A stretch of 37,510 nt of DNA from Deltaproteobacteria bacterium (GCA_019309045.1 JAFDGZ010000036.1:1-37510); one strand, 5' to 3'; counted from the first letter of the stretch, positions 7,886 through 16,349 are shown. The notes: generated by a model from the sequence alone, not told the origin. A program made the numbers and translations.

Positions 7886-8390
7886 TTGCACCTCCACTGG
7901 AAGCAAACCACTTCTCTTCCGCAAGGACCACAGAGGTCTCTATTTGTCGATCTGGGATTGACCAGTATTTTTTCAAGAGGCGGCTTTTCTCTGCGGGTGC
8001 TACCAATCGAAATCCATGTTTCTCATAGAAGCGAATCGCCCAGGTAGCCTCGGTCCAGGTGCCGATCAGGATAGGGCGTGAAGTCAAGGTGCGAAGGTGT
8101 GAAAGGAGTCTTCCGCCAATGCCACGCTTCTGATCAGCGGTTCGCACATAGGCGTGCCGAATCAGAGTGACATCCTGGATGTGTTGGATGCCCATCACTC
8201 CAATGAGCGCACCATCTTCTTCGTAACCCCAGAAGACAATGCCGGAGCCGATCTCTTCTGCGAGCTGTTGCCTGGACATATAAGGCTCATGCCAGCAGTC
8301 TAAAGGGATTGCTCCTTTGTACGCCTGGGCGGCCTCATTTATGATCCGGTAAATTGCCTCGAAATCATTTTCCTCGCATGGCCGAATCAA
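7878..8390 (-). CDS. GNAT-family N-acetyltransferase
   Basis: A 170-residue acetyltransferase. The GNAT fold shows as IRPCEENDFEAIYRIINEAA at the N-terminus, the central strand GALIGVMGIQ (residues about 60-69), the acetyl-CoA loop with QKRGIGGRLLSHL (the R/Q-x-x-G-x-G/A motif, near residues 86-98) and FYEKHGFRLV (about 124-133). The substrate cannot be told from sequence. Its stop overlaps the DUF6125 start by 8 bases on the same strand, an arrangement that implies coupled translation and perhaps a joint role. Confidence 0.9.
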   Translation of the reverse strand: MIRPCEENDFEAIYRIINEAAQAYKGAIPLDCWHEPYMSRQQLAEEIGSGIVFWGYEEDGALIGVMGIQHIQDVTLIRHAYVRTADQKRGIGGRLLSHLRTLTSRPILIGTWTEATWAIRFYEKHGFRLVAPAEKSRLLKKYWSIPDRQIETSVVLAEEKWFASSGGANA

Positions 8391-8476
8391 ACGTTCTCTC
8401 CACTATACACTCATCTTTTGGTTAGCGCACCTGGCGGCGAATTGATAGTAGTTGTGGAAGACTCATAAAGCCTGAC

Positions 8477-9328
8477 TTAACTGTAGTCGTAGAAGCCTTT
8501 TCCTGTTTTCCGTCCAAGCCAGCCAGCCTCAACATACTTGCGCAACAAAGGACAGGGACGGTATTTGGAGTCGGAGAATCCTTGATAGAGAGTCTCCATA
8601 ATTGCCAGACAGGTATCGAGCCCGATGAGATCCGCCAGCGCCAGTGGGCCAATGGGATGGTTCATTCCCAATTTCATTACGGTATCGATGTCTTCACGGC
8701 TGCCGACCCCATGATAGAGACAGTAGGCTGCCTCGTTGATCATGGGCATGAGAATGCGGTTGGCAATAAAGCCGGGGTAATCCTGGGCTTCGGCCGGAGT
8801 TTTCCCCAGGAAAACAGCAAGATCCCAGGTAGTCCTGAATGTTTCCTCTGAGGTGGCAAGCGCCCGGATCACCTCTACGAGCTTCATCACCGGAACCGGG
8901 TTCATGAAATGCATGCCGATTACTTTTTCAGGACGCTCGGTATGGGCTGCGATGCGGCCAATGGGGATTGAAGAAGTATTGCTGGCCAGAATCGTTTCGG
9001 GTCGGCAGATGCGGTCGAGATCTCGAAAAAGTTGAAACTTGATGTCCTCCTTCTCAGTGGCTGCCTCGACAATGAATTGAGCGGCGGCCATCTCCTGCAA
9101 CTCAACAGTGGGCTTTATTCTCTGCAGCACCGCCTCTTTTTCTGATGCACTTATCTTGCCCCTGTCGACACTTCGCCCGAGCAGCTTGTCAATGCTTGCC
9201 AGTGCCCGTTGCAGCAGCTCTTCACTGATGTCGCTCAGCACCACCTGCAAGCCGCTCTGGGCTGCCACCTGGGCGATGCCGCTGCCCATCAGTCCTGCTC
9301 CCACCACACCAAGAGATTCAATGTTCAT
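8477..9328 (-). CDS. hbd: 3-hydroxybutyryl-CoA dehydrogenase
   Basis: A 283-residue enzyme of the single-domain 3-hydroxyacyl-CoA dehydrogenase type, the usual length for Hbd. The Rossmann NAD site is [13 protein letters not shown] at residues 8-20. The catalytic region has [18 protein letters not shown] around residue 140 (His of the His-Glu dyad) and the C-terminal domain has [11 protein letters not shown] and [18 protein letters not shown]. It interconverts acetoacetyl-CoA and 3-hydroxybutyryl-CoA with NAD(H) in the cytoplasm. It lies 65 bases downstream of the thiolase gene that makes its substrate and is co-directional with it, so the pair forms a short acyl-CoA (butanoate or syntrophic beta-oxidation) operon. 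Confidence 0.95.
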   Translation of the reverse strand: MNIESLGVVGAGLMGSGIAQVAAQSGLQVVLSDISEELLQRALASIDKLLGRSVDRGKISASEKEAVLQRIKPTVELQEMAAAQFIVEAATEKEDIKFQLFRDLDRICRPETILASNTSSIPIGRIAAHTERPEKVIGMHFMNPVPVMKLVEVIRALATSEETFRTTWDLAVFLGKTPAEAQDYPGFIANRILMPMINEAAYCLYHGVGSREDIDTVMKLGMNHPIGPLALADLIGLDTCLAIMETLYQGFSDSKYRPCPLLRKYVEAGWLGRKTGKGFYDYS

Positions 9329-9393
9329 TGCAGCTCTCCTGTATATCTAGCTGATGTCCAATTGGTGTAAGCCGGTCAGCAACTCCACCATAT

Positions 9394-10569
9394 CTACCGT
9401 TTTACCACCATTGCTACAGCTTCGCCCCCGCCGAGACAGAGAGAAGCGAGTCCCGTTTTCTTGTCCTCTCTGACCATCTGGTGAAGCAGGGTCACCAGCA
9501 CCCTGCAGCCGCTGGCCCCGATGGGATGGCCAAGGGCCACACTACCGCCGTTCACATTGACTCTGGCAGGATCGAGCTCCAGTTGCCGCAGCACCGCAAC
9601 AGTGGAGCCACTGAAGGCCTCGTTTATTTCAAAAAGGTCCACCTGGTCTAGAGTGAGGCCCTCCTTTTTCAGGCATTTGGGCACTGCCATAATCGGCGCT
9701 ACCAGGACGTACTTCATATCGATGCCGGCACTGGCCTGGGCTCCTATGGTGGCGAGGACAGGGCAGCCGAGTGACTCGGCCTTTTCCCTGGCCATCACTA
9801 CTACTGCGGCGGCCCCATCGCTGATGATCGAGGCGTTGCCGGCAGTAGTGACCCCGTCTTTCTTGAACACAGGCTTTAACCTGGCGAGATCTTCATAAGA
9901 GGACTCCCTGACACACTCGTCATCCTGAAAGAGAAAAGGTTCTTTCCTGGAGCGGGCCACGGTCACCGGTACGATTTCGTCGGCAAATATGCCGTTCTGG
10001 CGAGCCAGAAGGGCCCGCCGGTAAGATTCCGCAGCATAGCGGTCCTGCTCCTCTCTGCTCACCTGATATTTTTCGGAGCAGAGTTCATTGGAAATTGCCA
10101 TGTGGAAGTCGTTGACAATGTCCCAGAGGCCATCGTGCACCATGTGGTCACGCAGGGCAGCATCACCAAGACGGTAACCGGAGCGGGCCTTTTCCAGATA
10201 GTACGGGGCGCGGCTCATGCTCTCCATGCCGCCGGCCACTACCACATCGGCGTCTCCTACCTGGATGGCCTGCGCTGCCAGCATAACCGCCTTGAGCCCA
10301 GAGCCGCACACCTTGTTGACGGTAAGACATTCCACCTCCCAGGGAAAGCCAGCCTTGATGGCCGCTTGCCTGGCCGGATTCTGTCCATAGCCGCATGGCA
10401 GCACCATGCCCATGTTGATCTCGTTGACTTCTTCCTTGGCAATAGCTGCTCTGCGTACGGCCTCCTCGAGGACCACAGCCCCCAGGTCTGTAGCACCTAC
10501 AGAAGCAAGACTTCCCTGGAAATTGCCAATGGGTGTCCGCACTGCACTTACGATTACTGCTTGTCGCAT
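9394..10569 (-). CDS. atoB: Acetyl-CoA acetyltransferase (thiolase)
   Basis: A 391-residue thiolase from the ATG at 10569 (MRQAVIVSAVRTPIG), which has AGGAG 7 bases upstream; the ATG at 10590 and a second at 10575 are less well placed. The nucleophile Cys88 lies in NKVCGSGLKA, the catalytic His in LGHPIGASG (about residue 348) and the second Cys in SLCLGGGEA near the C-terminus. The length and these motifs are those of biosynthetic/degradative acetoacetyl-CoA thiolases. It condenses two acetyl-CoA or cleaves acetoacetyl-CoA. It is the first gene of the pair with the dehydrogenase gene. Confidence 0.94.
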   Translation of the reverse strand: MRQAVIVSAVRTPIGNFQGSLASVGATDLGAVVLEEAVRRAAIAKEEVNEINMGMVLPCGYGQNPARQAAIKAGFPWEVECLTVNKVCGSGLKAVMLAAQAIQVGDADVVVAGGMESMSRAPYYLEKARSGYRLGDAALRDHMVHDGLWDIVNDFHMAISNELCSEKYQVSREEQDRYAAESYRRALLARQNGIFADEIVPVTVARSRKEPFLFQDDECVRESSYEDLARLKPVFKKDGVTTAGNASIISDGAAAVVVMAREKAESLGCPVLATIGAQASAGIDMKYVLVAPIMAVPKCLKKEGLTLDQVDLFEINEAFSGSTVAVLRQLELDPARVNVNGGSVALGHPIGASGCRVLVTLLHQMVREDKKTGLASLCLGGGEAVAMVVKR

Positions 10570-10879
10570 GGCCATCTCCTCACGAAGCAAACCCAGACAA
10601 ATTATGCAGAACTATACATTTTAAACGACAGAGGATCAAACAGTTTCTCGGGCTGACGCTGCGCTGCCGAACAGGTTATGGAGCATTCTGGCTGCTCTTA
10701 ACCAGGCGGCCCTTTGCCATTAAGTAATCGGCCAATGAAGTCTGCTGGTCCTATTCTGTGGCAGAGGCAGGTAAGCCTCGGATCTTGGCTGAATATGATG
10801 GTCCATGAATCTCATTTGCTGCAACTGGCCAATTAAACTGTTTTAAGGCACAAGGCTTGCAAATGACCTGTGGTCGACA

Positions 10880-11068
10880 ATGATTGTGCTGGACCTTGAA
10901 AAGAGTTGCAGGGAAGTTCCTTTGGACGAGATGGTCTTGATAGACGGACCCATATGCCACCTTTTCTTCTTGAAAAACAACAGGAAATGTTTGCGGTACA
11001 CCCCTTTTGCCCAGGTGGTTGAGGCAATGCTGCAGTGGCAGACAGCTGCCAATCTGCCTGGCAGCTGA
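10880..11068 (+). CDS. Possible small hypothetical protein
   Basis: This 62-residue reading frame lies in a 566- to 588-base gap between the thiolase and the HD-GYP gene and reads like a real protein (MIVLDLEKSCREVPLDEMV, then LIDGPICHLFFLKNNRKCLRYTPF, then AQVVEAMLQWQ). Codon choice (CTG, AGG, GAC) resembles that of neighbouring genes. The two cysteines 22 residues or so apart and the KCLRYTPF motif are distinctive. No strong Shine-Dalgarno precedes the ATG, and the frame is open upstream to 10847, so an earlier non-ATG start is possible. I do not recognise a family. The rest of the gap (10591-10846) shows nothing I can support. Confidence 0.4.
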   Translation: MIVLDLEKSCREVPLDEMVLIDGPICHLFFLKNNRKCLRYTPFAQVVEAMLQWQTAANLPGS

Positions 11069-11156
11069 GGTCGCTGGATTGCCGGGTAGTTGTGTGCTTT
11101 GCAGCAAGGAAGAGCAGCAACCTCTATAGACTGTCTCGGCCAGCAGGGGTTCCGAT

Positions 11157-12266
11157 ATGGAGGCACCAGTGGTTCAACCTCGAGCACTGAAGCTGGATAG
11201 AACAGAACAGGCGGAGCAGGCCACCGTTCTTATCGTGGATGACGAAAAACCAGTACGTACTCTGTTTGGCCGGTTGCTCGAGATGGGCGGCTATCAATGT
11301 ACTCTTGCTGCCAATGCTGCAGAGGCACGCGGCTATTTGAAGGAGCAACGGTTTGATCTCATACTGAGCGATGTAAACATGCCGGGTGAGTCAGGACTCG
11401 ATTTTGCCAGATACGTGCTGCGCAGGCATCCCAATACTGCCGTGGTCATCATGACGGGGGTGGATGACCCGGAAGTTGCCAAGACAGCCCTGGATATAGG
11501 CGCCTACGGGTATGTGACCAAGCCGGTGGATCACAATGACGTGCTTTTCAATGTATCCAATGCCCTCCGTCGGCGGAATCTCGAGATGGACAGCAGGCTC
11601 CACAGGGAGAATCTGGAGAGGATTGTCCAGGAAAGGACCGCCAAGCTCCGAGAAAGAGAAGCCAAACTGCATCATGCTCTGGCAACATTGGGCAAGGCCA
11701 TGGAAGGGGTGGTGCAGGCCATGGCCCTTACCGTGGAAACAAGAGACCCCTACACTGCCGGCCACCAGCGGCGAGTGGCGGAGCTGGCCCACGCCATTGG
11801 CAAGGAGATGTCTCTGCCCGAAAGCCAGCTCGATGGCATACGCATTGCCGCCATTATTCATGATCTTGGCAAGATTTCGGTGCCAGCAGAGATTCTCAGC
11901 AAACCAGGCAGGATAAGTGACATTGAATTCAATATGATCAAGTCGCATTCTCAGGTGGGCTATGACATTCTGAAAAATATAGAGTTTCCCTGGCCGGTGG
12001 CGGAAATAGTTCTCCAGCATCACGAGAGACTCAATGGCTCTGGTTATCCCCAGGGTCTCGAGGGAGAAGAAATTCTTCTCGAGGCTCGCATCATCTCAGT
12101 GGCTGATGTGGTTGAGGCCATGGCTTCCCACCGACCATATCGACCGGCTCTGGGTATAGACAGGGCCCTGGAGGAAATACTGCAAAACAGCGGCGTGCTC
12201 TATGACCCAGAGGTGGCAAAGGCGTGCGTCAGATTGTTTAGAGAAAAAGGTTTTACCCTGGGCTAA
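11157..12266 (+). CDS. HD-GYP domain response regulator (probable c-di-GMP phosphodiesterase)
   Basis: A 369-residue cytoplasmic protein. A receiver covers residues 22-140, with the acidic triad at 28-30, phosphoacceptor Asp72 (LILSDVNMPG) and the Lys in YVTKPVD. A coiled-coil-like charged linker (145-175) leads to the HD-GYP domain. Its signature residues are all present: HDLGK at 235-239, the following helix with SHSQVGYDIL, HHERLNGSGYPQGL (288-301, including GYP) and the RIISVADVVEAM segment with HRPYRPALG. Family members hydrolyse cyclic di-GMP when the receiver is phosphorylated. No kinase gene is adjacent. The N-terminal 20 residues are not conserved. Confidence 0.93.
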   Translation: MEAPVVQPRALKLDRTEQAEQATVLIVDDEKPVRTLFGRLLEMGGYQCTLAANAAEARGYLKEQRFDLILSDVNMPGESGLDFARYVLRRHPNTAVVIMTGVDDPEVAKTALDIGAYGYVTKPVDHNDVLFNVSNALRRRNLEMDSRLHRENLERIVQERTAKLREREAKLHHALATLGKAMEGVVQAMALTVETRDPYTAGHQRRVAELAHAIGKEMSLPESQLDGIRIAAIIHDLGKISVPAEILSKPGRISDIEFNMIKSHSQVGYDILKNIEFPWPVAEIVLQHHERLNGSGYPQGLEGEEILLEARIISVADVVEAMASHRPYRPALGIDRALEEILQNSGVLYDPEVAKACVRLFREKGFTLG

Positions 12267-12447
12267 CTTCGTTATAAAGGAGAGCGCACCGCATTTCCCA
12301 CAAGCGAATCAGGGAGGGTGCCGCCAGGGCGCACCGCGAGTCTTTCCAGTCACTATACAGCACCTGCAGTCATCATGTTTCAGCAAATTCAGGCAAAATT
12401 TCCATAGTGCAAGCAACAGCCTCATAGACTAAAATAGGCAATTAATT

Positions 12448-12627
12448 TACCCGATAGGGTATAATCTTAAGAAAATTCGCTTGACATTATACCCGAACGG
12501 TATTATTTTTCTCTTGTGACGGATAAATTATACCTCATCGGGTATATTTGCTTGCGGAACATGTATTATCGATCCCGAAAGGGTATAATATATTCAGAGT
12601 AACAATTTGAATCGTCCCGAACGGGTA
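12448..12627. promoter_or_regulatory. Array of five phased palindromic operators upstream of hipB
   Basis: Five copies of a palindrome with consensus TACCCGAwCGGGTA lie at 12448-12461, 12490-12502, 12531-12544, 12572-12585 and 12614-12627. Their centres are 41 to 42 bases apart, close to four helical turns, so bound dimers would sit on one face of the DNA. Some copies merge into TATAAT-like sequence (12460-12465, 12584-12589), and a TTGACA lies at 12481-12486, so binding would cover promoter elements. HipB proteins repress their own operons through such sites, so autorepression by the adjacent hipB product is the natural reading. The last site ends 7 bases before the hipB ATG. Confidence 0.8.
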
Positions 12628-12634
12628 TAGTAAG

Positions 12635-12871
12635 ATGAATATACAGACATTCATAAGAAGGCAGCGTAAGCTTCATGGCCTGAGCCAAGCCGAGCTGGCC
12701 CGGAGAGCTGGAGTTGGACTGAGATTTATTAGAGAGTTGGAGCGAGGTAAGCCCACTTTGAGAATGGACAAGGTGAACCAGGTTCTTCAGTTGTTTGGCA
12801 AAACTCTCGGCCCGGTAGAGTGGCGGCCAGGAATAGAAGAGACTGTGACCCATGAAGAGCAAGAGCAATAA
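12635..12871 (+). CDS. hipB: HipB-type antitoxin and autorepressor
   Basis: A 78-residue DNA-binding protein with an XRE-type helix-turn-helix over residues 5-60 (RRQRKLHGLSQAELARRAGV, then FIRELERGKPTLRMDKVNQVL), followed by LFGKTLGPVEW, which is typical of HipB. The acidic tail is short. It should bind the five palindromes upstream and repress the operon. In HipBST systems HipB mainly regulates transcription, whereas HipS is the direct antitoxin. Its 3' end overlaps the next gene by 20 bases. Confidence 0.9.
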   Translation: MNIQTFIRRQRKLHGLSQAELARRAGVGLRFIRELERGKPTLRMDKVNQVLQLFGKTLGPVEWRPGIEETVTHEEQEQ

Positions 12872-13202
12872 GGGCATAGTTTATCTATGGGACAAGAGAG
12901 CCGGCCTTCTGGAAAAGACGGAGAGCGGCTATCGCTTCACCTATGATCAGGAATACCTGTCCGCACAGGATGCCCAGCCTGTAAGTCTAACTTTACCCTT
13001 GAGAAAACAGCCCTACGAAAGCGAGTCTCTGTTTCCCTTTTTCCTGGGTCTCATTCCTGAGGGTTGGCTGCTGGATATTACCAGCCGCACTCTGAAAATA
13101 GACCCAGAGAATTCATTTGAGATACTTCTGGCAACCGGGGCTGACTGTATAGGAGCAGTTACCGTGCTCCCAGAAGAAAATGGAGACGTTCGTGAAGAAT
13201 AA
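12852..13202 (+). CDS. hipS: HipS-like antitoxin (stand-alone HipA N-terminal domain)
   Basis: A 116-residue protein equal to the N-terminal subdomain of HipA only: GIVYLWDKRAGLLEKTESGYRFTY, the LTLPLRKQPYESESLFPFF segment, LGLIPEGWLLD and the closing GADCIGAVTVLPEE. Full HipA proteins carry this domain fused to the kinase. Here it ends with its own TAA at 13202 while the kinase is a separate overlapping gene. This is the arrangement of the E. coli O127 HipBST system, in which HipS neutralises the HipT kinase. It overlaps hipB upstream and hipT downstream. Confidence 0.85.
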   Translation: MKSKSNKGIVYLWDKRAGLLEKTESGYRFTYDQEYLSAQDAQPVSLTLPLRKQPYESESLFPFFLGLIPEGWLLDITSRTLKIDPENSFEILLATGADCIGAVTVLPEENGDVREE

Positions 13203-14124
13203 GTGCCTTTCTTGTCATATTTTGGCGGTTGACTCGGAACTTGGCAGGGGGTACCATCGCAGGTGTTCGAGGCAGCTTTTTGGCACGCCACACCCCCCTG
13301 AAGTACCGTTCGGGACCGCGGATGTGACCCGAGAGGCTCAAAAAATGGTCGGGAAGATGTCTATTTCCGGGGTCCAGCCAAAACTCTCCGTAATCCACGA
13401 GCGGAGGAAACACCAGATAATTGTGGTGGAAAGGGGAGGGCTCTACATCCTCAAACCGCCAGTCGGGCGGTTTGAGTCTATTCCTGAAAATGAGAACCTT
13501 TGCATGAACATTGCCGCCACTTATGGAATCGAGGTTCCACCGCATGGCCTTGTCCCGCTCATGGACGGCAGGCTTGCCTATCTGGTGCGAAGATTTGACC
13601 GCTCGGCAGACGGCTCGAAACTGCAACAGGAGGATTTTCAGCAGCTCCTGCAAAAAGAAGACAAGTATGATGGATCCTACGAGAGTATTGCGAACTTTAT
13701 CAAGGAACACTCTTCCGTTCCAGGACTTGACCTTATAAGGCTTTTTGAAAGAGCACTCCTGTTTTTTGTGTTGGGCAATGGGGATGCACACCTGAAGAAT
13801 TTTTCTCTTCTTCGCAGCGAGGAGATTGGTTATCAGCTCTCACCGGCCTATGATATCATCAACTCCAGGCTGTTATTGCCCGAGGAGCGAGAAGAGGTGT
13901 GTCTCAGCCTCCAAGGCAAGAAGAATCGCCTTTCCGGAAGAGATTTTTTCGGCCTGGCAGAGCACTTTGGTCTTACGAGGAAACAGGCTGAGAATTCTCT
14001 AGACCATCTGCACGATCTCAAATCGACAATTGAAACAATGATCAAAGGTAGCTTCCTGAAAACAAATCTTCGGAGGGGCTTTCTTGAAATCTTCCGTGAG
14101 AGAATGGCCAGGCTCTTTACCTGA
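13192..14124 (+). CDS. hipT: HipT-like Ser/Thr kinase toxin
   Basis: A kinase of about 310 residues. The GTG at 13192 has TGGAG 6 bases upstream and is preferred; an in-frame ATG at 13180 adds four residues. It begins with a possible zinc-binding element, CLSCH followed by HRRC about 12 residues later. The HipT-type Gly-rich loop reads SISGVQPKL, with the paired serines known to be autophosphorylated in HipT. The nucleotide-binding Lys is in YILKPP, the catalytic segment is GNGDAHLKNFSL (Asp and Asn) and the metal-binding Asp is in PAYDIINS. The E. coli homologue phosphorylates tryptophanyl-tRNA synthetase; the target here is unknown. It lacks the HipA N-terminal domain, which the preceding gene supplies. 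Confidence 0.88.
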   Translation: MKNKCLSCHILAVDSELGRGYHRRCSRQLFGTPHPPEVPFGTADVTREAQKMVGKMSISGVQPKLSVIHERRKHQIIVVERGGLYILKPPVGRFESIPENENLCMNIAATYGIEVPPHGLVPLMDGRLAYLVRRFDRSADGSKLQQEDFQQLLQKEDKYDGSYESIANFIKEHSSVPGLDLIRLFERALLFFVLGNGDAHLKNFSLLRSEEIGYQLSPAYDIINSRLLLPEEREEVCLSLQGKKNRLSGRDFFGLAEHFGLTRKQAENSLDHLHDLKSTIETMIKGSFLKTNLRRGFLEIFRERMARLFT

Positions 14125-14460
14125 CTGGCTGCATACAGGAGGATTTCTGAGAGCTGCAAGTCGGCTGATCTATTTCGCCTCCATTTCCATGCCTTATGCT
14201 TGCCCCACCTGCCCAGCAGGTGCAAAGCATGCTGCTAGGGAGAAGTTCCTGCCCTGATGAAGTGCCTCAACTTATCTCAGCGAATTGAACTCTTTGAACG
14301 GTTTGAAGAATGGTTAAAAGAAGCGAGAAAGGCACAGCCTGGTTAAAATCGAAAGACCGTAATCGGGTGACTGCGAGCTGCCAGCTCTTACGTGGGGGTA
14401 CCTTTCCAGCCGCGATGCGCACGACTTCTACGACTCGGGCGCTTTGAGGGAGGCGAGTGG
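14125..14460. other. Intergenic stretch without a supported gene
   Basis: The 336 bases between the hipT stop and the hicB stop hold no gene I can defend. A 29-codon plus-strand frame starting MKCLNLSQRIELFERFEEWL lies at about 14260-14350 and could be a fragment of a coiled or helix-turn-helix protein. It is too short to name. No clear terminator is visible after hipT. Confidence 0.4.
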
Positions 14461-14673
14461 TTATGCCATGACTTCAACATAAGTCGAATAGCTCTGTGGC
14501 ATGGGGATCGGGTAGCCCTCATCTTTGAGGCCATCAAGGTGGAGTTCAATCGCCTCTCGCATAGCCTGCTCCACCTCTTCGCGGGTAGTGCCAGTGGCCA
14601 CACACCCCTCGAGATCTGGTGAGTAAGCTGAGTAGCCAGTTTCGGTTGTCTCTATAACGATTAAATATTTCAT
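14461..14673 (-). CDS. hicB: HicB-family antitoxin
   Basis: A 70-residue HicB protein: MKYLIVIETTETGYSAYSPDLEGCVATGTTREEV is the typical partial RNase H-like fold, followed by EQAMREAIELHLDGLKDEGYPIPMP. It is short and carries no separate DNA-binding domain after the core. It should bind and inhibit the HicA RNase. Its ATG overlaps the hicA stop as ATGA (14673-14670), so the two are translationally coupled, toxin first. Confidence 0.92.
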   Translation of the reverse strand: MKYLIVIETTETGYSAYSPDLEGCVATGTTREEVEQAMREAIELHLDGLKDEGYPIPMPQSYSTYVEVMA

Positions 14674-14858
14674 TGCTTCAAACCTGCTTTCTTGAGAATA
14701 CTGTTCAATGTCCCCTTGGCCAGATCGTGATTTGGTTTACCAGCGATGGTGATCAGGCCAGGCTTGAGTGAATGTTTATATTGTTGATGGCTGCCACGCG
14801 TCCTGCTCAGGTACCAGCCATCTTCTTCAATCATTTTGATGACATCTCTAACTTTCAC
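14670..14858 (-). CDS. hicA: HicA-family mRNA interferase toxin
   Basis: A 62-residue toxin if started at the GTG at 14858 (then KVRDVIKMIEEDGWYLSRTR). An in-frame ATG at 14951 would add 31 residues unlike HicA. The dsRBD-like fold and the catalytic His in TRGSHQQYKH are present, and the tail ITIAGKPNHDLAKGTLNSILKKAGL is typical. It cleaves mRNA when freed from HicB. No strong Shine-Dalgarno is visible, consistent with low toxin translation. Confidence 0.9.
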   Translation of the reverse strand: MKVRDVIKMIEEDGWYLSRTRGSHQQYKHSLKPGLITIAGKPNHDLAKGTLNSILKKAGLKQ

Positions 14859-15122
14859 ATTGGTGATGATGCCACATTTCAGGTTAATAAGCAAATAGCA
14901 TGAGTAGGCGGTGAGGGGTAAGCAGTTTTTTTCTTTTCTAACTCCATGCACTGCGTCCCATGGTCTTTGTGAACTGAGAGAAAGTTATAATTTTGTGGAC
15001 GTGCCCATTTTCTGGGCAAGGAGTCATAGCGCTTGCAACTGCACCATTTTCCTGGTAGACAAAAAGACAGTTTCCCTTGAGATTCAGGGGCACCATCTAC
15101 GATCTTCTATCTCTGGCCGACT

Positions 15123-15164
15123 GACCCCGTACCCCTGCTAAAAAGGGAGACGGGGTCTTTTTTT
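15123..15164 (+). terminator. Intrinsic terminator
   Basis: GACCCCGT (15123-15130) and ACGGGGTC (15150-15157) form a perfect 8-base-pair stem with a 19-base loop, followed at once by seven T (15158-15164). The gap 14859-15504 around it holds no gene I can support, so the transcript that ends here is not identified. It may belong to a lost gene. Confidence 0.7.
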
Positions 15165-15504
15165 GATGAGATAGGCTGAGACCCTGGTTGTCTCACGCCA
15201 AGCCGCCAGGGTCGCAAAGCAAGGAGAGCCGTCAGCAAGTATGGACAGCCAGATAACAGGATCGCGGAGAGTGCAGACGAGGAGGCGAGGAGTGTGGAGA
15301 AGAAGGAAGCTTCTTCTTTCAGCTCGAGGTCTCCCCGGCATGTTCCGCTCGCTGTTGGTGGGGAACTCCTCTGCTGTTTGCAGAGGAGCATTCTCAGCGA
15401 TATGAGCACTAACTATAATTGAAGCGAACCTGTGACTTTTTTGCACGCTTTGCGCCTAGGCGTGAGACAAGAAATTGTGATCACCAGGAAATGAAGAGAG
15501 CACC

Positions 15505-16050
15505 ATGGGAGACAAGAAGGCACTTGTTCCACCGGAGGTAATTGTCAGGAAGATTTTCTTCTTGCGCGCCGAGAAGGTCTTGCTGGACCGCGATCTAGCG
15601 GAGCTTTATGGCGTTGAAACCAAATAGTTGAAGCGAGCAGTCCGCCGCAACATAAAGCGATTTCCTGAGGATTTCGTATTTGAGCTGACAAAGGAGGAAT
15701 TCGACAACTTGAGGAGCCAATTTGGCACCTCAAGTTGGGGTGGCACTAGGTACAGGCCTATGGCCTTCACCGAACAGGGCGTGGCCATGCTCTCATCCGT
15801 GTTGAATTCTGATCGAGCCATTGAGGTCAATATAGCGATAATGCGGGCTTTTGTGCATTTGAGAAGAATGATAGCATCTAACGACGAACTGGCCCACAAG
15901 CTTGCCGACCTGGAAAAACGTCTCGAAAAACACGACGAGGACATTGGCTTGATCTTTGAGGCCATCAGGGAATTGATGAAGCCGGCTGATAAGCCTTCCA
16001 GAAAAATCGGTTTCCAGGTTGGCGAAGGCCGTGCTGGCCATGGTGCATAA
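15505..16050 (+). pseudogene. ORF6N domain protein broken by an in-frame TAG
   Basis: From the ATG at 15505 the frame reads MGDKKALVPPEVIVRKIFFL, continues through RDLAELYGVETK and hits TAG at 15625-15627. It then stays open for 140 codons beginning [20 protein letters not shown], to the TAA at 16048-16050. The joined protein is a textbook ORF6N gene: the DNA-binding ORF6N domain up to [20 protein letters not shown], then a helical C-terminus. ORF6N proteins normally have a residue such as Gln or Val at the TAG site, so a single C-to-T change of CAG would explain the stop. Such genes occur in phages and in accessory islands. Internal initiation at the TTG right after TAG would remove half the domain. 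Confidence 0.85.
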
Positions 16051-16077
16051 TGTGCCTGGTACATAGTGCACCTTTCA

Positions 16078-16181
16078 GCTGTAAGGGGAGCAAATTCAAA
16101 TGAAGTCTGGAGTCCAACGTTTCGAGTCTCGGGTCATACCAGGTATTTCGGTGACTTCGGACTCGGGACTCAAGACCCGGG
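16078..16181. repeat. Dispersed repeat, copy A
   Basis: These 104 bases recur at 18522-18618 almost without change, apart from a 7-base stretch missing from the second copy. The first 25 or so bases match the last codons of the four-helix-bundle gene at 18159-18547, so copy A carries only the 3' end of such a gene plus the GC-rich 'gactcgggactc' tail. The remainder of the gap to 16349 holds weakly similar sequence and no gene. It looks like debris of a mobile or recombining unit that includes the four-helix-bundle gene. Confidence 0.8.
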
Positions 16182-16349
16182 ACCCTGGACTCGGGACTAA
16201 CTTTCAGGCGAGAGATAGCGGTGGAACTACGAAACGCCCCCAGAAAATATGCCCAGGATATCGAGAAAGTAGAACGATTTTGACCTGATTTGTCACAAAA
16301 GTGCAGTATAGAGGAGTCCGAAGCTGGAACCGTATTAGAGTAGACGAGT

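Noticed and set aside
10843-11187. Minus-strand frames of 95 to 118 codons in the thiolase/HD-GYP gap
   Set aside because: They overlap the more protein-like plus-strand frame, run into the HD-GYP gene and show no recognisable pattern.
12440-12640. Regular repeats upstream of hipB considered as a small CRISPR array
   Set aside because: Units are 14-base palindromes, not 25-37-base repeats, and end right at a hipB promoter; operators explain them better.
14911-15141. 76-codon frame ending at the terminator
   Set aside because: Composition is random-like, no ribosome site, and it starts antisense to the upstream region of hicA.
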